Assembly (NCBI GenBank): GCA_029210545.1 | Contig: JARGFV010000031.1 | Span: 1-25,468, forward strand | Direction of reading: 5' to 3' | Source of the DNA: a bacterium | GTDB lineage: Bacteria > BMS3Abin14 | DNA: 25,468 nucleotides | In this document: in pieces, positions 15,325 to 23,888 of the stretch | How positions within the stretch are numbered: position 1 is the stretch's first letter | Layout of the letters: every line of letters begins with the position of its first letter | Made by a program: the position numbers and the translations under genes | Notes under the pieces: generated by a model | Seen by the model: only the letters and a program-made list of their open reading frames with translations | Told to the model about the DNA's origin: nothing | The model's database searches: none

Positions 15325-15682
15325 AGCTCCCATCCCCTCACGGCGTTCGAATTTCTCGGCTTACCGCCAATTTCCCCGCCCGCATTTTTGCAAAACTCGC
15401 GCCTGGTTAACTTGCACCAGCCGGGGATTGACACCAGCTCCGATTACCATCAGCTTCCGGAACCTGCTTCAACACGGTGCCTGCCCGGAGGAACGAAGAG
15501 AAGACTGTTTGTTTCCACAGCATTTCCCCACCTGTGGAAAAGTGTGATAACTGCTTGACACTCGGCACTCACGGTTATTCATGAACCTGCAGTCGATGGT
15601 AAATCGACCTGAGAGCCTTATCTGGTGTGGATCCTGGGCGGAATTGGGGCGGAATTTTCCGACTATTGGGCTGCTTGGAGGA
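15325..15682. other. 358-base convergent gap
   Basis: It separates queH and the Cys-rich gene, which converge. No gene seen. An inverted repeat TTTCCACAG (15512-15520) with CTGTGGAAA (15532-15540) is present, and TGTGGAAAA inside it matches one DnaA box. One box is not enough for an origin. Confidence 0.6.
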
Positions 15683-16141
15683 CTACTGCTTGTTTGAAGG
15701 GTTTATTCTGCGTTCCGTATTCTCAACCATATCTCTTATCTGCTCTTCGGTCAGGGCCTCGCATTCCAGCAGCGCCTGCAGGAAACGGTAGCCGCCGCAG
15801 GGGGTGGCGCCAGGGGTTGGAAGTTCGGAGAGGTAATCGCACCCCTCTGCGAGGTAACCGCAACCGGCACAAAGGTTTTCCACGAGGAACCTGGATTTCC
15901 GTGCCCGATGGGGCTTCCGGTCAACCAACTGCTCCAGGTGGGACGGGTCAACGCACCCGGAGTCAATACCATTTTTCACAGCGTTAAAACCGCCGCATTC
16001 GGGCTCCCCCCCATCACCCTTGAAATATTCGCAAAAACCACGGCAGACGACCTGTACGGCTTCTTCCCGGGTATTGGCGTCCGCTTCCAGCAATCGGCTC
16101 ACCACCTCCCTGGGCACTCCTCCGGGCCGGTTACCTTTCAT
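15683..16141 (-). CDS. Hypothetical cysteine-rich protein
   Basis: 152 residues with nine Cys; I do not recognise the family. Two halves look alike. The first is CRGFCEYF with PECGGFNAV, the second CAGCGYL with CDYLSE and PCGGYRFLQ. This suggests an internal duplication of a metal or iron-sulfur binding unit. The C-terminus (ALTEEQIRDMVENTERRI) is helical. The ATG overlaps the end of the CNNM/CorC gene by 11 bases, so it is the last gene of that operon and is probably coupled to it. No signal peptide. Confidence 0.75.
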   Translation of the reverse strand: MKGNRPGGVPREVVSRLLEADANTREEAVQVVCRGFCEYFKGDGGEPECGGFNAVKNGIDSGCVDPSHLEQLVDRKPHRARKSRFLVENLCAGCGYLAEGCDYLSELPTPGATPCGGYRFLQALLECEALTEEQIRDMVENTERRINPSNKQ

Positions 16142-17414
16142 GGCCCCCCTCTTCGCCGGCCGTGCTTTCCACGCTCACCCTCTTGATCTGGCGCTCGTCG
16201 GACCCCAGGACGACGAGCTTGAGCCCCCCTGTATACACGGTCTCCCCTGGTGCGGGCACCCTCCCTGTTATCGCCATGATGAGCCCTCCAACAGTCTTGG
16301 AAGGGGTCTCCCCTGACCATGAAGGAAAAGCCCTCATGAGATCGTCGATGGGTGTCCGTCCCGACACCTCCAGCGCCCCCGAAGGAAGGCGCCGCATCAT
16401 GACGATCTCCCGGTCGAACTCGTCATGGATCTCTCCCACCAGTTCCTCCAGGATATCCTCAAGCGTGATCATCCCCTCTGTTCCGCCGAACTCATCCACC
16501 ACCAGGGCGAGATGGATCTTCCTTTTCTGGAACTCCCTGATGGTGCGGCCCAGGTAGGCGCTCTCCGGCACGAAATAGGGCGGATGCATGTGCTCGGCCA
16601 ACCGGTAATCGCCCCAGTTCGTCCGGGGTTCCGAGAGCAGGTCCTTGACGTAGAATACCCCGACGATCTCGTCCAGGCTCTCCCGGCACACAGGGAAACG
16701 GCTGTGCCCGCTCTCGTTTGCCACTTCCAGGACCTTTTCCACCCCGTCGTCGAGCTCCAGGGCGACGATCTGGGTACGGGGCACCATGGCATCCTTCACG
16801 GTCCTGTCATGGAACGCCAGGACCCGGTCAATGAGCTGGGCGGGGTATTTCGCGATCCCCCCCTCGCTGGCGCTCAGGGACACGATCAACTGGATCTCAT
16901 CGGCCTGGACGGTATCAAAGTCCCGGTCGGGATCGCCCCCCGTGGCCCTGATGAGGAGGTTGGTTATCCCTGTGAAGACCAGGGTGGCCGGCCAGGTGAG
17001 GAGATAGAAGATCGCGAGGGACCAGGCGGTCAGGAGGACAAACCGCTCGGCGTAGCGCCGGGCCATGACCTTTGGGGTGATCTCCCCGAAAACCAGGATG
17101 GCCAGGGTCATGACCCCCACCGACACGGCAAGGCCGCGATTGGCAAAGAGCCTTGAAGCGATGTCGGTGGCCAGCGCCGAAGCTCCGATATTGACCAGGT
17201 TGTTGCCGATGAGGATTGAGGTGAGAAGGGCGCTGGGGTGCTTCACCCAGATGTTGAGGGGATCGGGCTTCCGGTTCCGGGCCTTCATGAGAGCCTGGAA
17301 TTTGGCCTTTGACAGGCTTACAAAGGCTGTTTCGGACCCGGAAAAAAAGCCGGACAGCAGCAGGCACACAAGTATGGTGACCCACTCCCATGTGGGCACG
17401 GATGCCGTGGGCAA
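16131..17414 (-). CDS. CNNM-domain/CBS/CorC membrane protein (HlyC/CorC family)
   Basis: 427 residues: DUF21/CNNM membrane domain with four segments (about 8-160; SGFFSGSETAFVSLSK, FGEITPK), two CBS domains (about 205-325; VPRTQIVAL, LVVDEFGGTEGMITLEDILEE is split across the second) and a C-terminal CorC_HlyC domain (about 340-420). The family is linked to magnesium or cobalt efflux; older 'hemolysin' names are misleading. The start is TTG at 17414. A GGAGGG lies 13 bases upstream inside the end of the LOG gene, a long but usable spacing. It stands 6 bases after that gene's stop. Confidence 0.92.
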   Translation of the reverse strand: MPTASVPTWEWVTILVCLLLSGFFSGSETAFVSLSKAKFQALMKARNRKPDPLNIWVKHPSALLTSILIGNNLVNIGASALATDIASRLFANRGLAVSVGVMTLAILVFGEITPKVMARRYAERFVLLTAWSLAIFYLLTWPATLVFTGITNLLIRATGGDPDRDFDTVQADEIQLIVSLSASEGGIAKYPAQLIDRVLAFHDRTVKDAMVPRTQIVALELDDGVEKVLEVANESGHSRFPVCRESLDEIVGVFYVKDLLSEPRTNWGDYRLAEHMHPPYFVPESAYLGRTIREFQKRKIHLALVVDEFGGTEGMITLEDILEELVGEIHDEFDREIVMMRRLPSGALEVSGRTPIDDLMRAFPSWSGETPSKTVGGLIMAITGRVPAPGETVYTGGLKLVVLGSDERQIKRVSVESTAGEEGGHER

Positions 17415-17420
17415 GATCGC

Positions 17421-18194
17421 TTAGAGACCCTCCGTGAACTCCTCGGATTCGACATAGGAGACATATGGTTCTTCGTGGGACTTCTGGGTCTGACAGTAGA
17501 TGTGCACTCGCTCCACCACATCTTCGGGGTCGTCGGTCATGGAGAAGAGGTTCAGGTCTTCCTCGTCCAGGTAGCCGGCAGACACCATCTGATCCCGAAG
17601 CCACCCGTAAAGGGAGGCCCAGTAGGCCTTGTCGAACAGGATGATGGGGAACTTCTGCATCTTCCCGGTCTGCTTGAGAGTCAGGGACTCGAACAGCTCG
17701 TCCATGGTGCCGAAACCGCCGGGGAGGACCACGAGAGCCCTCGCGTATTTTACGAACATGACCTTGCGTATAAAAAAGTAGCGGAAGTTGAGCTCCACGT
17801 TGGCGTATTTGTTGGCGAGCTGCTCGTGGGGCAGGGAGATGTTGAGTCCCACCGAGGTCCCTCCCCCTTCCAAGGCACCCCTGTTGGCGGCCTCCATGAC
17901 GCCTGGCCCGCCTCCGGTGATCACCGCGTAGCCCTCTTCGGCGAACCTCTTGCCGATTTGCCGGGCGGCCTTGTAAGCCGGGTCCCGGTGCTTGGAACGT
18001 GCCGAGCCGAAGATGCTGACGGCGTCGGGCAATTTGGACATGACCTCCATTCCCGTCACCATCTCGGCCATCATCCTGAAAACCCGGCGGTTGTCCAGCT
18101 GGGCCCGGTGGAGCCTCTGCAGGACCGGGTGGATCTCCTTGGAAAGGACCTCCTCGAGGAGGGCCTTGATGATAAGGCTGGTCTCGTTGCTCAC
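17421..18194 (-). CDS. LOG-family (TIGR00730) Rossmann-fold protein
   Basis: 257 residues. The two signatures of the family are present: GGGPGVMEAAN near residue 95 and PGGFGTMDELFE near 161. LOG proteins split cytokinin riboside monophosphates or other nucleotide monophosphates into base and ribose 5-phosphate; the Arg and Glu of the signatures are the catalytic residues. The real substrate in bacteria is often unclear. Residues 1-60 form a helical extension. AAAGGAG precedes the GTG start. It heads a three-gene minus-strand operon and is divergent from the heme genes. Confidence 0.92.
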   Translation of the reverse strand: MSNETSLIIKALLEEVLSKEIHPVLQRLHRAQLDNRRVFRMMAEMVTGMEVMSKLPDAVSIFGSARSKHRDPAYKAARQIGKRFAEEGYAVITGGGPGVMEAANRGALEGGGTSVGLNISLPHEQLANKYANVELNFRYFFIRKVMFVKYARALVVLPGGFGTMDELFESLTLKQTGKMQKFPIILFDKAYWASLYGWLRDQMVSAGYLDEEDLNLFSMTDDPEDVVERVHIYCQTQKSHEEPYVSYVESEEFTEGL

Positions 18195-18578
18195 ACATTC
18201 TCCTTTCTTTCATGCAGGCACGAACCTGCTCGCCTGCCTCACCCACCCTGTTTAGCAGATAAGGGTCCTTTCATCAATGAGCCCGGTAGCCCGAAATCCG
18301 CGATTGGTTTTGCCCAGTCCCCGGTCGGGGCGCTTCCGATGCCGTTTTTGCCGTTGACGGGCGCCGGTGGACTCTGAAAGCGACCCGATGCCGCCCATCC
18401 GCCCCACAACCCCGCCCGGCGGTATCCCGTCGCTGGATTTCGGGTGAAGCAAGCCCCCTTTTGTTTTCTGGATCGTTATGATAATTTGTCGTGCTTTCGG
18501 GGACCCCTTAAGATCGAGAGCCATGCGGCTGACCGTAAGGACGTCGGGGAGAAACGGGTCCCGGGCAGGAGGATCGAT
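18195..18578. other. 384-base divergent gap (LOG operon / heme operon)
   Basis: No gene supported, although a frame without stops runs from 18444 into the radical SAM gene. It must hold both promoters. A candidate for the plus strand is at 18486-18514; none was found with confidence for the minus strand. Confidence 0.6.
18486..18514 (+). promoter_or_regulatory. Candidate promoter of the heme operon
   Basis: TTGTCG (18486-18491), a 17-bp spacer and TAAGAT (18509-18514), about 65 bases before the TTG start of the radical SAM gene. Match to the housekeeping consensus is fair. Confidence 0.4.
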
Positions 18579-19700
18579 TTGACTCAGATACAGGCAAAGA
18601 GACCCGGTCCCAGGGCGTACGAGCCCAAATGGCTCGCCTGGGAGATCACGGGCAGGTGCAACCTCAACTGCATTCACTGCCGCTCATCTTCGGACATGGG
18701 CTCGGACGAGGGGGATTTTTCCCTTGAAGAGGCCAGGAGGTTCATCGACGAACTGACGTCCTTTGCCACCCCGGTGGTTGTCCTGTCCGGAGGCGAGCCG
18801 CTGCTGCGCAAGGACGTCTTCGAGATCGCAGCCTACGGCACGAGCAAGGGTCTCCGCATGGCCCTGGCTACCAACGGCGTCCTGGTGGACGACCCGATCT
18901 GCGAGAGAATAAAGGCGTCGGGGATACGCATCGTTTCCCTGAGCCTGGACGGCTCCACGGCCGGAATCCACGACGATTTCCGCCAGCAGCCAGGAGCCTT
19001 CGACTCCACCCTGAGAGCGGCCGGATACTTCCGCAAACACGGCATCGAGTTCCTGGTCAACTCCTCCTTCACCAGGCGCAACCAGAAAGACATCCCCAAC
19101 ACCTACAAGCTGGCCAAAAAGATCGGCTCCACAGCCTGGTACATGTTCATGATCGTTCCCATGGGCAGGGGTGAGGACCTCCTGGCCGAACTCATCTCCA
19201 GGGAGGATTATGACGAGATCCTCAAGTGGCATTTCGCGATGGAGCTGGAGGAACATGAGATGCTCGTCCGTCCCACCTGTGCGCCCCATTATTACCGCAT
19301 CGTTCAGCAGGAGGCCAAGGCCAAGGGGATCGATTTTGAAAGAAGGAACCTGAAGTTCGGGACGGGGGGCTCAAAGGGGTGTATCGCCGCCCAGTCCATC
19401 GCCTTTATCGGCAGCCGCGGCGAGGTCCAGCCCTGCAGCTACTTCCCCCGGTCCGCGGGCAACGTCAAGAAGCAGCACTTCAAGGAGATCTGGGAAAACA
19501 GCCGGCTCTTCAATGACATGAGAAGCTTCAAGGATTACAAGGGCCGATGCGGCTCCTGTGAATACCTCGGAGTCTGCGGCGGCTGCCGCGCACGTGCCCT
19601 GGCCATTACCGGCGACTACATGGAGGAAGAACCGTTTTGCGACCACATCCCGAAAAAGGTCCTCCGTGAAAGGGAAAAGGAGTTAAAAACTGATGAATAA
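18579..19700 (+). CDS. AhbD-like radical SAM/SPASM heme-biosynthesis enzyme
   Basis: 373 residues. Radical SAM motif CNLNCIHC (Cys 27, 31, 34) and SAM-binding SGGEPLLR, then a C-terminal SPASM-like Cys set ([37 protein letters not shown]) for a second cluster. The blocks TCAPHYYRI and [15 protein letters not shown] are what I know of AhbD, which decarboxylates two propionates of Fe-coproporphyrin III to vinyls, giving heme b in the siroheme route. The TTG start at 18579 has GGAGG six bases upstream; upstream codons look non-coding. The stop overlaps hemE by 8 bases. Its presence with hemE, hemH and hemG is odd, and its substrate here may differ. Confidence 0.85.
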   Translation: MTQIQAKRPGPRAYEPKWLAWEITGRCNLNCIHCRSSSDMGSDEGDFSLEEARRFIDELTSFATPVVVLSGGEPLLRKDVFEIAAYGTSKGLRMALATNGVLVDDPICERIKASGIRIVSLSLDGSTAGIHDDFRQQPGAFDSTLRAAGYFRKHGIEFLVNSSFTRRNQKDIPNTYKLAKKIGSTAWYMFMIVPMGRGEDLLAELISREDYDEILKWHFAMELEEHEMLVRPTCAPHYYRIVQQEAKAKGIDFERRNLKFGTGGSKGCIAAQSIAFIGSRGEVQPCSYFPRSAGNVKKQHFKEIWENSRLFNDMRSFKDYKGRCGSCEYLGVCGGCRARALAITGDYMEEEPFCDHIPKKVLREREKELKTDE

Positions 19701-20715
19701 CACTTATATCGACGCCTGCTTTCGCCGCCCGACGTCCCACACGCCGATCTGGATCATGCGCCAGGCCGGACGGTACATGCCCCAGTACCAGGCGGTCCGG
19801 GGAGAGGTCGACTTTCTCACCCTCTGCAAAACCCCTGAGCTGGCCACCAAAGTCACCCTGCTGCCCATCGACCTTCTCAACGTGGACGCGGCCATCCTCT
19901 TTTCCGACATCCTGATCCCTTTAGAGCCCATGGGTATCGACGTCACCTTCGAAGACAAGCGCGGACCGGTCCTGTCCGCTGTCCAGGACGAGGCCGCCAT
20001 CAGGAACCTGCGAACGATCGAATCGGAAGAGGACGTGGGGTTCGTCATGGATGCCATCCGGATGATCAGGCGGGAGCTGGAAGGACGGGTACCCCTTATC
20101 GGCTTTTCCGGCTCCCCGTTCACACTGGCCACCTATGCCGTCGAGGGCGGGACCACCAAGAGTTTCCACAACATCAAGGGCCTGATCTACTCCAGGCCGG
20201 AGTTGGCTGACTACCTCATGGACCTTCTTGCCGACGTTGTGATCAACTATCTCAACGCCCAGGTTGACGCCGGCGCCCAGGCTGTTCAGATCTTCGACAC
20301 CTGGGGCGGTATCCTTGCGGATCCCGAATACGTCAGGTTCTCTCTCAAGCCGGTCCAGAAGGTCATCGCCAACCTCAAGCGGGACGGGGTTCCGGTCATC
20401 TATTACCTCAACAACGGCGCCTATCTGGCCCACCACATGGACAGCGTGGACGCCGACGTGATCGGCATCGACTGGCGTCAGGACATCGCCCGTTCCAGGG
20501 CCACTTTCGGAAAGACGAAGGGGGTGCAGGGGAATCTGGATCCCACCGTTCTGTTCGCCCCTCCGGAGGAGATCCGGAGAAGAGCCCACGCCATCATGGA
20601 CGCTGCCGGGCCCGAACCCGGCCACCTGTTCAATCTTGGTCACGGGATCCTTCCGCCCACCCCCGTGGAAAACGCCATCACGCTGGTCGAAGCGGTCCAC
20701 GAATACAGACGCTGA
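19693..20715 (+). CDS. hemE: Uroporphyrinogen decarboxylase
   Basis: 340 residues, the usual length. HemE removes four acetate carboxyls from uroporphyrinogen III to give coproporphyrinogen III. Signature [15 protein letters not shown] at about 17-31, including the substrate-binding Arg; FSDILIP near 73 with the catalytic Asp; [16 protein letters not shown]; and NLGHGILP at the end. The ATG lies within the last codons of the AhbD-like gene, so the two are translationally coupled. One base separates it from hemH. Confidence 0.96.
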   Translation: MNNTYIDACFRRPTSHTPIWIMRQAGRYMPQYQAVRGEVDFLTLCKTPELATKVTLLPIDLLNVDAAILFSDILIPLEPMGIDVTFEDKRGPVLSAVQDEAAIRNLRTIESEEDVGFVMDAIRMIRRELEGRVPLIGFSGSPFTLATYAVEGGTTKSFHNIKGLIYSRPELADYLMDLLADVVINYLNAQVDAGAQAVQIFDTWGGILADPEYVRFSLKPVQKVIANLKRDGVPVIYYLNNGAYLAHHMDSVDADVIGIDWRQDIARSRATFGKTKGVQGNLDPTVLFAPPEEIRRRAHAIMDAAGPEPGHLFNLGHGILPPTPVENAITLVEAVHEYRR

Positions 20716-20716
20716 G

Positions 20717-21694
20717 ATGGATCCAGTGGATAGGGGAGGGGCGGTCCTTCTGCTCAACATGGGAGGCCCCGACTCCCTCGAAGCGGTACAGCCATTTTTA
20801 CGAAACCTTTTCAGCGATCCGGCGATCATCACCCTGCCTGAACTGCTGCGCCGCCCCCTCGCCTCCTTTCTTTCCGCCCGCAGAGCCAGTAAGGTCATAC
20901 CCCGCTATAGGGTCATCGGCGGGAAAAGCCCCATTGGGGAGCTGACCCGGAATCAGGCGGCGGCCCTTGCTGCCCTTTTGCCGGCCGGTTTTGGTCCTGT
21001 TCTTCCCGCATTCAGCTACTGGAACCCTTTTATCCAGGAGGCCGTGGAGGCTGCCGCCGCCTCGGGAGCCAGGCGTCTGGTGGCCCTTTCCCTTTACCCC
21101 CAGTACTGCACGGCCACCACGGGGACCTGCGTTGAGGAACTCTCCATGCTCCTTCCGGGCACCCCCTTCGAGTCGTCTGTCCAGATCATCGACTCCTGGC
21201 CCACCCACCCGGGTTACCTCGATGCCCTCGCCTCCACCATCGAGGAGGCTATCGAACAGGTTCCTGAGGAGAGAAAGGACGACGTGGTCGTGCTGTTTTC
21301 CGCCCACGGAGTTCCGCGGAAGCTCGTGGACAGGGGAGACCCCTACCTTGCCGAGATTCTCGCCACCGTAAACGGTGTCGTTGGGCGGCTTGGCGGCAGA
21401 CCCCACGAACTTGCTTTCCAGAGCCGCCTCGGGCCCGTCAAATGGCTCGAACCTTCCCTGCCCGAAAAGTTGGCCGAACTGGCCGCCGGCAGAACTCCTC
21501 CCCTCGTCATTGTGCCCGTATCGTTCGTGTCGGATCACATCGAAACCCTTTACGAACTGGACATACAGCACAGGGCAATGGCAAAAGAGCTCGGTTTCGA
21601 TATTTATGTCAGGGCACCGGCTTTAAACTCGAGACCGGATTTTATCGCAGCCCTCGCGGACCTGGTTTTGAATTCCCTGCGGGAGGGTAACTAG
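20717..21694 (+). CDS. hemH: Ferrochelatase
   Basis: 325 residues. Inserts iron into a porphyrin. Opening LLLNMGGPDS, catalytic-His segment FSAHGVPRKLVDRGDPY near 196, and SFVSDHIETLYELD with the conserved acidic residue. The opening motif is NMGGP. Protoporphyrin-type ferrochelatases such as human have Met there, whereas the coproporphyrin-type enzyme of Bacillus subtilis has Tyr (AYGTP). This favours protoporphyrin as substrate but does not prove it. I chose the ATG at 20717, one base after hemE stops; the frame extends upstream but only inside hemE. Confidence 0.95.
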   Translation: MDPVDRGGAVLLLNMGGPDSLEAVQPFLRNLFSDPAIITLPELLRRPLASFLSARRASKVIPRYRVIGGKSPIGELTRNQAAALAALLPAGFGPVLPAFSYWNPFIQEAVEAAAASGARRLVALSLYPQYCTATTGTCVEELSMLLPGTPFESSVQIIDSWPTHPGYLDALASTIEEAIEQVPEERKDDVVVLFSAHGVPRKLVDRGDPYLAEILATVNGVVGRLGGRPHELAFQSRLGPVKWLEPSLPEKLAELAAGRTPPLVIVPVSFVSDHIETLYELDIQHRAMAKELGFDIYVRAPALNSRPDFIAALADLVLNSLREGN

Positions 21695-21759
21695 GGTCTG
21701 GGGTCTGGAAAAGGCCGCCAATTCTTCTTCCACATTCGTAACTCCTTTATTCCACTTTG

Positions 21760-21822
21760 ATCTTGATAGAGTCGCAAAAAGTCCAATCCGGGACTTTTTG
21801 CGAGTCCATCAATCTTGAATTT
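21760..21822. repeat. REP-like palindrome after hemH
   Basis: TCGCAAAAAGTCC and GGACTTTTTGCGA are perfect 13-bp arms around the loop AATCCG. With two mismatches the arms extend to 22 bp (TTGATAGAG outside on the left, GAGTCCATCAA on the right). T-runs inside the arms make it a possible terminator between hemH and the marR-hemG unit. Confidence 0.7.
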
Positions 21823-21836
21823 TGCATTCAAAGAGC

Positions 21837-21865
21837 TTGACATGTCATCCTAGCCGCCCTAATAT
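21837..21865 (+). promoter_or_regulatory. Strong promoter of marR-hemG
   Basis: TTGACA (21837-21842), exactly 17 bp, then TAATAT (21860-21865). This is near the sigma70 consensus and the best promoter in the window. The -10 box lies within the first palindrome of the operator pair. Confidence 0.8.
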
Positions 21866-21888
21866 TTAGGCTTCCTAATAGTTAGGAA
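21858..21888 (+). promoter_or_regulatory. Tandem palindromic operators, probably for the MarR protein
   Basis: CCTAA-TAT-TTAGG (21858-21870) and TTCCTAA-TAG-TTAGGAA (21872-21888) share the core CCTAA-N3-TTAGG and have centres 16 bp apart. They cover the -10 box and the predicted transcription start. Binding by the downstream MarR-type regulator, and so autorepression of marR-hemG, is the simple reading. Confidence 0.75.
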
Positions 21889-21909
21889 ACTTAACAAGGA
21901 GTGTTGGCC

Positions 21910-22362
21910 GTGTCCGACCCTATCCATACCATCGCCCAGCTCTACCCCAGGCTTATGCGGGCCATGGGGCATCTGCGGGGGGCGGTGGATGAGACCATGG
22001 ACCTCACCTACAACCAGTACAAGGCCCTCCTGACGCTGTCCGACACAGGTCCCTGTACCCTCAACACCCTGAGCCAGGAGCTGGGGGTCGCCACCAGTTC
22101 CGCAAGCCAGATGGTTGATCGCCTGTTCTCCATGGACCTTGTTGTGAGAACCCCTGCGGATGAAGATCGGCGGCGCATCGTGCTGAACACTTCCCGGGAG
22201 GGAGAGGATCTCCTCGACCGGGTCAAGGAGGATATCGTCAGGCGGTACCAGGACCTTTTCAAGCATCTCGGCCCGGCCGAGCAGAGCAACCTGGCTGGTG
22301 CCATTCACACGCTCGTCCGCATCCTCGAAAGAGCTATTCAGGAAGAGGAGAGGGGGAAATAA
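21910..22362 (+). CDS. MarR-family transcriptional regulator
   Basis: 150 residues with a winged helix-turn-helix (about 28-100; TYNQYKALLTL, NTLSQELGVATSSASQMVDRL, then the wing RTPADEDRRRIVLNT) between helices for dimerisation. MarR proteins are dimers that bind palindromes and release on a ligand or redox signal. GTG at 21910 has AAGGAG eight bases before it; the GTG at 21901 abuts the ribosome site and is unlikely. It lies two bases before hemG, so its regulon very likely includes hemG. The signal could be a porphyrin, heme or an oxidant; the sequence does not say. Confidence 0.92.
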   Translation: MSDPIHTIAQLYPRLMRAMGHLRGAVDETMDLTYNQYKALLTLSDTGPCTLNTLSQELGVATSSASQMVDRLFSMDLVVRTPADEDRRRIVLNTSREGEDLLDRVKEDIVRRYQDLFKHLGPAEQSNLAGAIHTLVRILERAIQEEERGK

Positions 22363-22364
22363 CG

Positions 22365-23780
22365 ATGTCACTTCAGACCAGGAGGATCGCTGTCATCGGC
22401 GGCGGCATATCAGGACTTTCCGCTGCCTGGTTCGTCAGGAGGATCGCAAGGCAGCAAGGCCGCCCTGTACAGGTAGACCTGTTCGAAAAGAAAGAGCGGC
22501 CCGGCGGCAAATTCGAAACCGTTAAGGATCAGGGGTTTACCATCGAAGGTGGCCCCAACGGTTTTCTTGACAGCAAACCGTGGACCCTTGACCTCGTGCG
22601 CGAGCTGGGGATGGAGGACCGGCTCCTCCCGAGCGACCAGGCGGCTGCCAGAAGGTTCATCTATTCGAGGGGGAAACTCCACGAGCTCAAGCCCTCGCCG
22701 GTCTCTTTTTTCCTCGGAGGTCCCCTCTCCGTAAGGGGGCGCCTCAGGGTGATCGGAGAGCTCTGGGCCCGGACCACTCCCAAGGGCAAGGACACCTCCC
22801 TCGCCGAGTTCGCACGTCGTCGCCTCGGTCCGGAAGCGTTGGACAGGCTTCTCGATCCCATGGTTTCCGGGATCTTCGCCGGAGATCCCGAAAGGATGAG
22901 CCTGAGGGCTTCCTTTCCGCGGATCGCAGAGCTCGAGGAGCAATACGGCGGCCTGACAAGGGCCATGCTCAAGATCGCGTCGGAAAAAAAGAAAGCCAAA
23001 AAACGCGGTGAGGACACCGGTGCCGCCTCCGGTCCCTCCGGCCCGGGAGGGGTGCTGACGTCATTCAAGAGCGGCGTCAGCGAACTCACGGACCGCCTGG
23101 CTCTCGAGTTGGGTGAAGGTATGCACATCGGCGACGGGGTCAACTTTCTCCGCCGGGAGGGAGGGCTGTACAGGATCGTGACCACTGGGGGTGAATACGA
23201 GGCGGACGCTGTCATCATGGCCACCCCTTCCGACGTCACCGCTGCCATCCTTTCCGACATCGCACCCGACAGCGGTGCCATCCTTTCCAGGATCCCCTAC
23301 TCGCCCATGGCTGTCGTCGGCGTCGGTTTCGACCTGACAGATCTCAAGAGCCCGCCTCAGGGTTTCGGCTACCTCATACCAGGGGTCGAAAAGCGCCGCA
23401 TCCTGGGCGCCCTGTGGACTTCGAGCATTTTTCCAGGACACCGCTCTCCAGCGGGCAAGTTCCTGATCCGCACCATGGTAGGAGGAGCCAAGGACCACGA
23501 GACACCTTTCCTTCCCGACGAAGAGCTGATCCCCCTGGTGAGGGAGGAGCTCCGGGTCACCATGGGAGTGGAGGCCGTCCCGTCCTTCACATCGGTCATT
23601 CGGTGGCGCAAAGCGATCCCGCTTTATACGGTGGGACACCTCGACAGGGTCGCCGAGGTTGAAGGGCGGCTGCCCCACGGACTTTTTCTGGCCGGCAACG
23701 CCTACCGTGGAGTCGGCATCAACGATTGCGTGAGGGAGTCAGAGGTCGCGGCCCGGAAGGCCCTGGAAGGGCTGGACTGA
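22365..23780 (+). CDS. hemG: HemY-type FAD protoporphyrinogen (or coproporphyrinogen) oxidase
   Basis: 471 residues. The N-terminal FAD-binding Rossmann motif is GGGISGLSAAW, followed by a glutamate-containing LFEKKERPGGKFET. Later blocks: GPNGFLDSKPW, DPMVSGIFAGDPERMSLR and the C-terminal GLFLAGNAYRGVGINDCVRE, which closes the FAD site. The family (HemY, also named HemG in many genomes) takes six electrons from a porphyrinogen, normally with oxygen. Members act on protoporphyrinogen IX or, as CgoX in Gram-positives, on coproporphyrinogen III; the sequence alone does not decide. It is co-transcribed with marR. Confidence 0.94.
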   Translation: MSLQTRRIAVIGGGISGLSAAWFVRRIARQQGRPVQVDLFEKKERPGGKFETVKDQGFTIEGGPNGFLDSKPWTLDLVRELGMEDRLLPSDQAAARRFIYSRGKLHELKPSPVSFFLGGPLSVRGRLRVIGELWARTTPKGKDTSLAEFARRRLGPEALDRLLDPMVSGIFAGDPERMSLRASFPRIAELEEQYGGLTRAMLKIASEKKKAKKRGEDTGAASGPSGPGGVLTSFKSGVSELTDRLALELGEGMHIGDGVNFLRREGGLYRIVTTGGEYEADAVIMATPSDVTAAILSDIAPDSGAILSRIPYSPMAVVGVGFDLTDLKSPPQGFGYLIPGVEKRRILGALWTSSIFPGHRSPAGKFLIRTMVGGAKDHETPFLPDEELIPLVREELRVTMGVEAVPSFTSVIRWRKAIPLYTVGHLDRVAEVEGRLPHGLFLAGNAYRGVGINDCVRESEVAARKALEGLD

Positions 23781-23807
23781 GCTGGAGAGGGAAACTCGGG
23801 GATGAGG

Positions 23808-23888
23808 GGAAAAGGAGAAGAAGAAGAGGAGAGGAGAAGAGGGAAACCTGTTTTACCGTTTGTATGGTTGCTTCTCCTCTTCTTGTTT
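23808..23888. terminator. Possible bidirectional terminator, purine-rich arms
   Basis: A purine run (AAGAAGAAGAGGAGAGG) and, 40 bases on, the opposite CTTCTCCTCTTCTTG can pair with small mismatches. It lies between the convergent hemG and receiver-PilZ genes and ends in TTTTC on the plus strand. Confidence 0.5.

Noticed and set aside
15512-15560. Possible replication origin with DnaA boxes
   Set aside because: Only one good box (TTTTCCACA on the minus strand) and one with a mismatch, forming an inverted repeat; no AT-rich unwinding region and no dnaA, dnaN or parAB nearby.
16915-18246. 443-codon open frame on the minus strand through the LOG and CorC genes
   Set aside because: It is out of frame with two certain genes and its translation is Arg/Gly/Pro-rich, typical of a GC-rich shadow.
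19921-20898. 325-codon minus-strand frame opposite hemE
   Set aside because: hemE is certain; the opposite frame has no family match.
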